Source: Candidatus Dormiibacter sp. | GTDB taxonomy: Bacteria > Chloroflexota > Dormibacteria > UBA8260 | DNA length: 20,512 nt | Assembly: GCA_025450495.1 (NCBI GenBank) | Contig: JANWHI010000067.1 | Coordinates: 1 to 20,512 of the forward strand | Direction of reading: 5' to 3' | Shown here: piece by piece, positions 12,667 to 19,389 of the stretch | Numbering within the stretch: the stretch's first letter is position 1 | Layout of the letters: each line of letters opens with the position of its first letter | Notes under the pieces: model-generated | What the model was told of the DNA's origin: nothing | Databases searched by the model: none | Seen by the model: only the letters and a program-made list of their open reading frames with translations | Translations under genes and position numbers: made by a program

Positions 12667-15198
12667 TCAGTCGGCGGCTGGGATCGCGCGCCGCCCGCCG
12701 GCAGCGCGCGACCGCTGCGGGAGGGTCACGATCCGGCCCGTGTCAAGGGCCGGGGGCGCTGTGGCCACCTGGTCGCGGCCGCCGTGCTTGGCTGCGTACA
12801 TCGCTCGGTCCGCCGCCGCCAGCAGCTGGTCGAGATCACCACCGTGGAGGGGGTAGGCCGCGATGCCGATCGATGCGGTGAGCCGGGGCAGGTCGCAGCC
12901 CACCGGCAGGGCGATGTCGCGCACGGCCATGCGCATCGCCTCGGCCACCAGCTCGGCGCCGTCGGCGTCGCAGTCATGAAGGAGCGCGACGAACTCCTCG
13001 CCACCGAGCCGCACGATCGCATCGGCGCCGCGCACGGTGGTGCGCAGCCTGGTCGCCACCCGCTGCAGCACCAGGTCGCCGGCCGCGTGGCCACTGTGGT
13101 CGTTCACCGTCTTGAAGTGGTCGAGGTCGATGAGCAGAAGCGCAAGCGGTCGGCCATCGCGGGCCGCCCGGATGATGTCGCGCTCGCCGGAGTCGCGCAG
13201 CCAGCGGCTGTTGTAGAGGTGGGTGAGCGGGTCGGTCATCACCGCGCTGAGCAGCTCGGCGTAGAGCTGGGCGTTGCGCCAGGCGGCAGCGGCCACGTGC
13301 GCGAAGAGCGACGCCGCCTCCAGCTCGCGCTCGGTGAATCGCCCGACCCCGGTGCGCCAGCAGTTGATGATGCCGAGCTTGTGTTCGCCCGCCACCAGCG
13401 GGATGAGGAGGAGCGATTCGCGCACCACCGGCGTGCCCGGCACCTGACGCGCCAGTTGATGTGTTGCCGTGTCGGCGATGTTCTGCGGCGTGCCCAGGCC
13501 GAACGCCCACCCGGTGAGCCCGGCATCCATCGAGAAGCTGTCGGCGAGGAGCTCGTCGCGATCGGGACCGGTGGCGATGACCGGGACCAGGCGGTGCGTC
13601 TCGTACTCCGCCATGAAGATGGCCATCTCCGACACCGGGACGACGCGGCTCATCAGCTCGGCCATCACCCCGAGGATCCGCATCGGATCGTGCTCGCTCT
13701 GCAGGGCCGTGGCCGCGTCGCTGAGCGCTCGGGGAAGACCCTGGCGCGCGCTGGATCCGGTCGCGCTCGGGACCGGCGTGGGCATGGTCCCGTTCGGCTC
13801 GGCGCCGGGCTCGGTGGCATCGACTCGGGTGTGCGACACGGTCCGCCGCGCGAACCAGGCCGCGTCGACGACCTCGACGTCCGCCTGGCCCTCGATCATC
13901 TTGGTCAGCACAGGGGGACCCAGCAGCCATCCCTGGCCGAACTGGACACCGAGCGAGGCGAGCACCTCCTGCTCGGCCGGCGTCTCGATGCCTTCGGCGA
14001 TCAGCCGCGCACCGATGTGGCCGCTGAACGAGAGCAGCGCCACCACCAGGGCGCGCCGGGCCCGGTCCGATTCGATGGCGCGGATGAGAGAGCGGTCCAC
14101 CTTGATGAACTCGGGCCGCAGCTCGGCGATGACGCGCATGCTGGCGTGGCCCGCGCCGGCGTCGTCGACAGCGATCCGAAAGCCGCGGGCGCGCAGCCCG
14201 GCGGCGATGCGTTGCAGGCGCGCAAGGTCGGACACCGGCTCGCGTTCGCTGAACTCCAAGACGATGGAACGCGGGTCGACGCCGGCGTCGCGGACGGCCT
14301 GGTCGAGGGCCGCCATCCCGCGGCGGTCAAGCAGTGTTCCGATCAGAACGTTGATGAACAGGTCGGCGTCGCCGACATTGGACGCCTCCGACAGCGCCCC
14401 GCGCATGCACGCAAGATCGACGTCGGCCTGCATGCGCAGCAGCGAGGCCGCGGCGAAGAGCTCGTCAGGAGAGCCCATGTGCTGGCGGGGCGGGAATCGT
14501 GCCAGGGCTTCGTAGCCGATGACCGTGCCATCGTAGAGGCGGACGATCGGTTGCACCGCAGCGGCGATCCGCCCCTGGATCAGCAGCGAGTCGACCGCGG
14601 TCCGCGACTCCTCGGTCTGTGAGGGCGTGGTGGCCAGGATCGGGAACCGCTCGACCGCCAGTTCGCTGTCCGTCTCCCACGACCCGGCCAGCATCGTGGC
14701 CGTCGCCTCGAGGGTGGACGTGACCTCCTCCGAGCAGCCCGGGCCCCAGACGACGAGCACCGCGACCACCCGGTCGCGGAGCACGACCGGCACCGCGATG
14801 ACGTCACCCTCATCCGCGGAGCTGGGGAGCGCATACCCGATGGCCGAGTCTCCCGACAACCGTCGCAGCGTGTCCACCGCGCCGGCGGCGCCCCTGTACG
14901 GGCGCTGCAGCCGGACTGACTCTCGCAGCGATTCAATGGCGTCGAGAGGGACGCGCAACCCGACCAGCCCTGACGCCATCGCCGGCGACAGGCTGGTTGC
15001 CGGCATCCCGGGGGGAACGTTCACCGCCATGATCACCGCCGTGTCGCCGTACACCGCGGTGATCGCCGCGGCGACGTCGAGCGGCGCGAGGTCACGCACC
15101 ACCTCGAGGGCGGCCTCGTCCGGGGTCCGCATGCCGGGGAGCCGCTGTCCCAGGTGAGTGAGCACGCCGAGTCGGGGATCGGTGAGCTTGCCGGGCAC
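12667..15198 (-). CDS. Dual-domain c-di-GMP enzyme: GAF-EAL-GAF-GGDEF
   Basis: An 843-residue cytoplasmic signalling protein predicted to both make and degrade cyclic di-GMP. An N-terminal GAF-like region (about 20-175) is followed by an EAL phosphodiesterase domain (about 205-440), a second GAF (about 495-645) and a C-terminal GGDEF cyclase (about 650-815). EAL catalytic residues look intact: E230 (YEALARF), N283 (FINV), E315 (LEFSER), D345-D346, K366 and E402 (AEGIET). Loop 6 reads DDAGAGH where DDFGTGY is usual. The cyclase has GGEEF (732-736), an active variant, and an inhibitory I-site R723-G-A-D726 five residues before it. The usual fused order is GGDEF then EAL; here it is reversed. 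No membrane helix is seen. The GTG 15198 start is tentative, without a clear ribosome site. Confidence 0.93.
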   Translation of the reverse strand: MPGKLTDPRLGVLTHLGQRLPGMRTPDEAALEVVRDLAPLDVAAAITAVYGDTAVIMAVNVPPGMPATSLSPAMASGLVGLRVPLDAIESLRESVRLQRPYRGAAGAVDTLRRLSGDSAIGYALPSSADEGDVIAVPVVLRDRVVAVLVVWGPGCSEEVTSTLEATATMLAGSWETDSELAVERFPILATTPSQTEESRTAVDSLLIQGRIAAAVQPIVRLYDGTVIGYEALARFPPRQHMGSPDELFAAASLLRMQADVDLACMRGALSEASNVGDADLFINVLIGTLLDRRGMAALDQAVRDAGVDPRSIVLEFSEREPVSDLARLQRIAAGLRARGFRIAVDDAGAGHASMRVIAELRPEFIKVDRSLIRAIESDRARRALVVALLSFSGHIGARLIAEGIETPAEQEVLASLGVQFGQGWLLGPPVLTKMIEGQADVEVVDAAWFARRTVSHTRVDATEPGAEPNGTMPTPVPSATGSSARQGLPRALSDAATALQSEHDPMRILGVMAELMSRVVPVSEMAIFMAEYETHRLVPVIATGPDRDELLADSFSMDAGLTGWAFGLGTPQNIADTATHQLARQVPGTPVVRESLLLIPLVAGEHKLGIINCWRTGVGRFTERELEAASLFAHVAAAAWRNAQLYAELLSAVMTDPLTHLYNSRWLRDSGERDIIRAARDGRPLALLLIDLDHFKTVNDHSGHAAGDLVLQRVATRLRTTVRGADAIVRLGGEEFVALLHDCDADGAELVAEAMRMAVRDIALPVGCDLPRLTASIGIAAYPLHGGDLDQLLAAADRAMYAAKHGGRDQVATAPPALDTGRIVTLPQRSRAAGGRRAIPAAD

Positions 15199-15403
15199 CC
15201 TGCAAGTGTCGCCGGATGCTGTCGCCGGGCGATCACGAGTCCGTCGCGTCCCGGCTCGGGTTCGAGTGGGTTCTCACGGCAGCGGCCGGGCCTCAGGCTG
15301 CGCTGTGGCGCAGTCCGGTGCCGTTGGAGGCGCCGCGGCGCAGGCGCCGTCGTCCGCCTCGCCGACGCGACATTGACCCTGACGCCACAGTACCGTTGAG
15401 CCC
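15199..15403. other. Divergent intergenic region with two GC-rich hairpins
   Basis: This gap separates the divergent c-di-GMP enzyme and hydrolase genes and must hold both promoters. It contains a hairpin at 15296-15315 (6 perfect pairs, CTGCGC-TGTG-GCGCAG, plus one G-T and one G-C pair) and another at 15329-15348 (GGCGCC, 8-base loop, GGCGCC). Neither has a T-run, so they are not obvious terminators. I see no gene here. Confidence 0.35.
15391..15396 (+). promoter_or_regulatory. Candidate -10 box of the hydrolase gene (leaderless)
   Basis: TACCGT fits TANNNT and lies 7 bases before GTG 15404, where leaderless transcription would begin. TTGACC at 15373-15378 resembles a -35 box but is only 12 bases away, too close for standard spacing. 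Confidence 0.4.
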
Positions 15404-16183
15404 GTGACACGCACCCCGCCGATGGTCACGTACGCCTACAGCGAGAGCCCGGAGTGCGTCGCCGACCTCCGCGTCCCGGCCGCGGCACCACGAGCCTGCG
15501 TGGTCCTACTGCATGGAGGCTACTGGCGGGACCGATACCGGCGCGATCTCATGACCCCGCTCGCTGAGGCCCTCGTCGCGGACGGCTTCGCCACCTGGAA
15601 TGTCGAGTACCGGAGGGTGGGCAGCGGTGGCGGCGTGCCGCGGACCCTCGACGATGTGGCGGCGAGCATCGACTACCTCGCCGAGCTGGCGCGGCAGCGC
15701 AAAGTGGTTTGCGGGCCGCTCATCCTGATCGGGCATTCCGCCGGCGCGCACCTCGCACTCTGTGCCGCCGGCCGGCACCGCCACCGTGGCTCACCGTCGG
15801 TGGAAGCCGCGGCGGTCGTCGCGCTGGGCGGCGTCTGTGACCTCGAGCGGGCGGCCCGCGAGGGGCTGAGCAATCGCGCTGCGGTCGATTTCGCGGGCGG
15901 TGACCCCGACCGCTGGCCACTCCTCTACGCAGAGGCGTCGCCCCCGCGCCTGCTGCCAATGGGCGTCCCGTACCTGCTCCTCCACGGCAGGGCCGACGAC
16001 TCGGTGCCCTGGCAGCTCAGCGACGACTTCCACCGGCAGGCCATCGCGGCCGGCGACCACGGCGACCTGCTGCTCCTCGAGGATGTCGGCCACCTCGAGC
16101 CGATCGACCCGGCCACGCCCGCGTGGCAGAGCGCGCAGGCATGGATCGACGACGGGGTCTCGGCCAGGCAGCAGCCGGGGTAG
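15404..16183 (+). CDS. Alpha/beta hydrolase (esterase or arylformamidase-like)
   Basis: A 259-residue hydrolase with a full catalytic triad: nucleophile S112 in GHSAGAH, acid D198 in HGRADDSVP, and base H230 in VGHLEP. The oxyanion-hole motif is HGGYW (37-41), a form shared by hormone-sensitive-lipase-type esterases and by kynurenine formamidase-like proteins. WNVEYRRVGSGGGVPRTLDDV is a further conserved block of this subgroup. No signal peptide is visible, so it is probably cytoplasmic. The start is GTG 15404; the upstream TACCGT suggests a leaderless message. The substrate cannot be named: no tryptophan-catabolism genes are nearby to support a formamidase role. The glycosyltransferase gene begins 9 bases after its stop. 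Confidence 0.88.
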   Translation: MTRTPPMVTYAYSESPECVADLRVPAAAPRACVVLLHGGYWRDRYRRDLMTPLAEALVADGFATWNVEYRRVGSGGGVPRTLDDVAASIDYLAELARQRKVVCGPLILIGHSAGAHLALCAAGRHRHRGSPSVEAAAVVALGGVCDLERAAREGLSNRAAVDFAGGDPDRWPLLYAEASPPRLLPMGVPYLLLHGRADDSVPWQLSDDFHRQAIAAGDHGDLLLLEDVGHLEPIDPATPAWQSAQAWIDDGVSARQQPG

Positions 16184-16186
16184 GAT
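16181..16186 (+). promoter_or_regulatory. Candidate -10 box overlapping the hydrolase stop codon
   Basis: TAGGAT includes the TAG stop of the hydrolase and lies 6 bases before GTG 16193, the exact distance for leaderless initiation at that codon. AGGA within the same bases could instead act as a ribosome site (7-base spacing), so the signal is ambiguous. Confidence 0.35.
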
Positions 16187-16192
16187 CGTTGC

Positions 16193-17530
16193 GTGGCGGG
16201 AGGAGAGGCGGCGCGATCGTGGTTCGCTGCCCTGTCGAGCCCGATCGCCGGCGATGGCAGGCTGCGCTGCTTCGCCAGGCGACACTCCGTGGCGCTGCTG
16301 GTGCCGGCCTTCCTCGCCGTCGCGGGGCTCGGCGCCATCTGGATCCAGTCCGCCACCGCGGAGCTGAGCGGCCCGATCACACCATCGGGCCATCACGACT
16401 TCTTCGCGTTCTATTCGGCTGCGACGCTGATCCACGCTGGCCACGCCTCGTCTCTGTACGACGGCGGCACGCTCACCGCGCTGCAGCGACAGCTGTATCC
16501 GCACCCCGTCGGCTACGCCGGCTACATGCCCTTCATCAACCCGCCGGCTGCAGCGGCACTCCTCGCCCCGCTGGCGGCGCTGCCTGAGGCGACGGCGCGG
16601 CTGGTGTGGTTGCTGATCAGCGTCGGCCTCGCCGTGGCGTGTGCACTGGTGCTCGCCGCCGGCCGCGACATCCGCATCCGCGCCCTTGCAGTACTGGTGG
16701 TCCTGGGCACCTTCCCCGCGTATCAGACATTCACCGAGGGACAGTGGTCCTTCGTGCTCCTCCTCGGCTGCCTGGCCGGGCTGGTCGCAGCGCGGCGCGG
16801 CCACCCGACGCTTGCGGGGATCGCGCTGAGCGTGCTGTGGCTGAAGCCGCCGCTGCTCGTGCTCGTCCTCATCTGGCTGCTGCTCACCCGGCACTGGCGG
16901 GTCGCCGCCGCCATGGTGGGCGCGGTGGTCGCGGCAACCGCGGTGGCACTGCCCTGGACAGGGATCGAGTCCAATCTCAACTACGCGCGGTACCTCGGCG
17001 ACGTGGTGGCGGCTCACGCGGGCGGCGCCGGTGCGGCCGGACAGACCGCCTGGGAGGGCGCGCTCCCCAACATGGAGGGGCTGATCGGGCTGGCGGCCAC
17101 CCTGTTCGGCCAGCAGAACGCGCTCGCCGTCGACATCGCCACCGCGACGGCCGCGGTTCTCCTGGTTGCCTTCTTCGCCTGGGCGATGCGCACGCATTGG
17201 CACGACCGACCCCTGCCGCTGCGCTACGCACTGGCCGCTGTCAGTCTCGGCCTGCTGCTCGATCCCCACCTCTACGCGCAGGACTGCGTGCTCGTGGTCG
17301 TCCTCGTCGCCCTGGTGCTCACCGGGCGGCTCGCCTCGCTGCCGCCCCAGGCGGCCACCGTCCTGCTGGCCGGGGCCGTGCTGCTCGACCTCTCCGCGAT
17401 CGACACCTCATCGACGCAGGGGCTGGCGCTGCCGCCGTTGCACATCTTCACGTTCGCATTGATCGCCGGCGTGGTCATCCTGGCATGGTCGCGCCCGCGT
17501 CCTCGCCGCGCGCTGGTCGCGCCACCCTAG
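16193..17530 (+). CDS. GT87-family polyprenol-phosphate-sugar glycosyltransferase (membrane)
   Basis: A 445-residue polytopic membrane protein with about ten hydrophobic helices, resembling the GT87 (DUF2029) mannosyltransferases that use polyprenyl-phosphate mannose in actinobacterial envelope glycan synthesis. The first extracytoplasmic loop has the GT-C-type acidic residue D69 in GHHDFFAFYSAA, followed by SLYDGG. Later come PFINPPAAAALLAPLAALP, TEGQWSFVLLLG and LSVLWLKPPLLVLVLIW, matching the GQ and LKP positions conserved in the family. Its acceptor and sugar are not shown by the sequence. GTG 16193 follows AGGA at 16182-16185. Its stop codon overlaps the stop of the convergent MFS gene in the palindrome CTAG (17527-17530). 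Confidence 0.85.
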   Translation: MAGGEAARSWFAALSSPIAGDGRLRCFARRHSVALLVPAFLAVAGLGAIWIQSATAELSGPITPSGHHDFFAFYSAATLIHAGHASSLYDGGTLTALQRQLYPHPVGYAGYMPFINPPAAAALLAPLAALPEATARLVWLLISVGLAVACALVLAAGRDIRIRALAVLVVLGTFPAYQTFTEGQWSFVLLLGCLAGLVAARRGHPTLAGIALSVLWLKPPLLVLVLIWLLLTRHWRVAAAMVGAVVAATAVALPWTGIESNLNYARYLGDVVAAHAGGAGAAGQTAWEGALPNMEGLIGLAATLFGQQNALAVDIATATAAVLLVAFFAWAMRTHWHDRPLPLRYALAAVSLGLLLDPHLYAQDCVLVVVLVALVLTGRLASLPPQAATVLLAGAVLLDLSAIDTSSTQGLALPPLHIFTFALIAGVVILAWSRPRPRRALVAPP

Positions 17531-18759
17531 GGTTGGGCGCGATAGTTCCAGAAGCGCGGCAGCAGCGCGCAGAGAACGGCTGTGCCCACCACGCAGAGCA
17601 CGCCGCCGCTGACCACTGAGGTGCGCACCCCGGCGAGCGCGCCCACGATGCCGGATTCGAGGTTGCCCAGCGCAGGCCCTGACGAGTAGCTGATCACCTC
17701 GATGCCGGCGAGCCTGCCGCGGATCCCGTCAGGAATGGTCTGGTTCCACAGCGTGGTGCGGAACAACCCGCTGATCATGTCGGCCGCGCCGGCGGCGACG
17801 AGGGCGACGAGAGCGATCCACAAGGCCGGCGCCACGCCGAAGCCGATGATGGAAAATCCCCAGACGATCGCGGCCACGGTCACTCCCATCCCATGGCGGT
17901 GCACGCGGCTGGTCCAGCCGCTTGTCGCGGAGAACAGGAACGACCCCACCGCGGGGGCCGCGTACAGCATGCCCAGCACTCCCGGCCCGCCAAGGCCCTG
18001 GGCGATCGCGGGAAACAGCGCCATCGGCATGCCGAAGAACATCGCGATGATGTCGACGGCATAAGTCCCCATCAGCTCGGGCCGGCTTCGCGCGTAGCGC
18101 AGGCCTTCGACGACTCGGCGGAGGCTCGGCCTCTCCGCGTCGACTGGCGGCGGGACGGCTCGCATCAGCCACAGGCACGCGAGGCCGACTACGAATGTCG
18201 CGACATCGACCATATAAGTGAGCGGCAGCCCGATCACGGCGAGCAGCACGCCGCCCAGGGCCGGTCCCAGGATCTGGCCGAGCGTCGACCGCATGCTGTT
18301 GAGCGCCGCCGCCGCGGCAAGCTCGTCTCGGTCGACCAGCCGAGGCAGCATGGCATCGAGAGACGGGCGCTGGACCGCAGCCTGCCCGCCCCAGATGACG
18401 GCGATTGCGAACAGCACCCACACCTGCGGGTTCGCCAGGGCCGCGTTGCCGGCGAGGATAAGGCTGCACCCCATGAGGCCCACCTCGGTCAGGAGGACCA
18501 TCCTTCGCCGGTCGGCGGCGTCCGCCAGCGCGCCGCCGAGCATGGCGAACACGAGGATGGCCGCGAACTCGAAAACGCCAAGCAAGCCGACCAGCAGCAC
18601 GCTGTGCGTCAGCAGGTACACCTGGTACGGGAAGGCGACGACCGTGATCATGCTGCCGAAGAACGACACCAGCCGCCCGATGAACAGCAGGCGAAAGTCG
18701 CGGTGCCGCCGCAGTGGAGTGATGTCTACCGTCGCCAGGTGGAGCCAGCCGGGAATCAT
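17527..18759 (-). CDS. Major facilitator superfamily exporter (EntS/MFS_3-like)
   Basis: A 410-residue transporter with about twelve membrane helices. The N-terminal [30 protein letters not shown] is typical of the EntS-like exporter group. The cytoplasmic loop 2-3 motif A is [12 protein letters not shown] (75-86). [15 protein letters not shown] and [19 protein letters not shown] form the next conserved blocks, and [20 protein letters not shown] lies in the second half. The family exports siderophores, drugs and other small molecules by proton antiport; the substrate here is unknown. ATG 18759 has no Shine-Dalgarno sequence and is only 29 bases from the divergent msrA start. It converges with the GT87 gene, sharing a CTAG stop palindrome. 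Confidence 0.9.
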   Translation of the reverse strand: MIPGWLHLATVDITPLRRHRDFRLLFIGRLVSFFGSMITVVAFPYQVYLLTHSVLLVGLLGVFEFAAILVFAMLGGALADAADRRRMVLLTEVGLMGCSLILAGNAALANPQVWVLFAIAVIWGGQAAVQRPSLDAMLPRLVDRDELAAAAALNSMRSTLGQILGPALGGVLLAVIGLPLTYMVDVATFVVGLACLWLMRAVPPPVDAERPSLRRVVEGLRYARSRPELMGTYAVDIIAMFFGMPMALFPAIAQGLGGPGVLGMLYAAPAVGSFLFSATSGWTSRVHRHGMGVTVAAIVWGFSIIGFGVAPALWIALVALVAAGAADMISGLFRTTLWNQTIPDGIRGRLAGIEVISYSSGPALGNLESGIVGALAGVRTSVVSGGVLCVVGTAVLCALLPRFWNYRAQP

Positions 18760-18772
18760 TTCAAGTACCGCG

Positions 18773-18778
18773 TATCCT
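18773..18778 (+). promoter_or_regulatory. Candidate -10 box of msrA in a 29-base divergent gap
   Basis: TATCCT fits TANNNT and ends 10 bases before ATG 18789, implying a leader of only about 4 bases. AAGG at 18780-18783 could act as a weak ribosome site if transcription starts earlier. The MFS start codon on the other strand is only 13 bases away, so the two promoters must overlap. Confidence 0.4.
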
Positions 18779-18788
18779 GAAGGTTGAG

Positions 18789-19319
18789 ATGGAAAAAGCT
18801 ACTTTCGCCGGCGGCTGCTTCTGGGGTGTCGAGCATCTCTTCAACGAGATGCCCGGGGTGATCGACGCGGTTTCCGGGTACACGGGCGGGTCGCGCGACA
18901 ACCCGACGTACGAGCAGGTCTGCTCAGGCCGGACGGGCCACGCCGAGGCGGTGGAGGTCACGTACGACCCGGCCAAGGTCACCTACAACGAGCTGCTGAA
19001 CGCCTTCTGGAACATGCACGATCCGACGACGCTCAACCGGCAGGGCCCCGACCACGGCCACCAGTACCGGTCGGCCATCTTCTTCCACAGCCCCGAGCAG
19101 GAGAAGGCGGCGCTCGCCTCGAAAGAGCAGGCGCAGCGCTACTTCGACCGGCCGATCGTGACCGAGATCGTCCCGGCCCCGCAATTCTGGCCGGCCGAGG
19201 ACTACCACCAGCGCTATTTCGAGAAGCACCAGGGCCACTACTCGTGCCACTTCATCCGCGGCTGGGTGCCTCCGCAGCCCGCCGAGACCGAACCCGCGGC
19301 GAACGAGCCGGCTCGCTAA
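18789..19319 (+). CDS. msrA: Peptide-methionine (S)-S-oxide reductase
   Basis: Repairs oxidised methionine (S-sulfoxide) in proteins, using a thiol relay regenerated by thioredoxin; cytoplasmic. 176 residues, the common length. The catalytic cysteine is C10 in GGCFWG, immediately at the N-terminus, followed by [12 protein letters not shown], the [18 protein letters not shown] block, [16 protein letters not shown], the QYRSAIF substrate-site motif, and [10 protein letters not shown]153 in HYSCHF is the likely resolving cysteine. The tail after residue 160 is low-complexity (Pro, Glu, Ala). ATG 18789 places the active site as expected. It is divergent from an MFS exporter, and the PrsW-like gene follows 70 bases later. 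Confidence 0.96.
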   Translation: MEKATFAGGCFWGVEHLFNEMPGVIDAVSGYTGGSRDNPTYEQVCSGRTGHAEAVEVTYDPAKVTYNELLNAFWNMHDPTTLNRQGPDHGHQYRSAIFFHSPEQEKAALASKEQAQRYFDRPIVTEIVPAPQFWPAEDYHQRYFEKHQGHYSCHFIRGWVPPQPAETEPAANEPAR

Positions 19320-19375
19320 CCGGGTACTAAACACCGGCGCTGCGCCCTATCCTTACCCGGCGATTCGGCCGGATT

Positions 19376-19383
19376 AAGGAGGT
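19376..19383 (+). promoter_or_regulatory. Ribosome binding site that fixes a TTG start
   Basis: AAGGAGGT is a perfect Shine-Dalgarno sequence, 6 bases before TTG 19390. The frame is closed by TAA at 19375-19377, and no ATG or GTG lies in frame nearby, so this site decides the start of the PrsW-like gene. Confidence 0.85.
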
Positions 19384-19389
19384 AGGCGG

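Noticed and set aside
12400..14622. Plus-strand reading frame of 740 codons opposite the c-di-GMP enzyme
   Set aside because: The minus strand encodes complete EAL, GAF and GGDEF motifs. The plus-strand product has no motif and overlaps the end of the acyl-CoA dehydrogenase in another frame.
15296..15348. Hairpins in the hydrolase upstream region considered as terminators
   Set aside because: No T-run follows on either strand and both flanking genes point away, so there is no transcript to terminate here.
15373..15396. TTGACC with TACCGT as a standard -35/-10 promoter pair
   Set aside because: The spacing is 12 bases, too short for a sigma-70-type promoter. Only the -10-like box was kept.
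15791..17269. Minus-strand reading frame of 492 codons opposite the hydrolase and GT87 genes
   Set aside because: A reverse-strand artefact. The plus-strand genes have a catalytic triad and membrane helices; this frame has neither.
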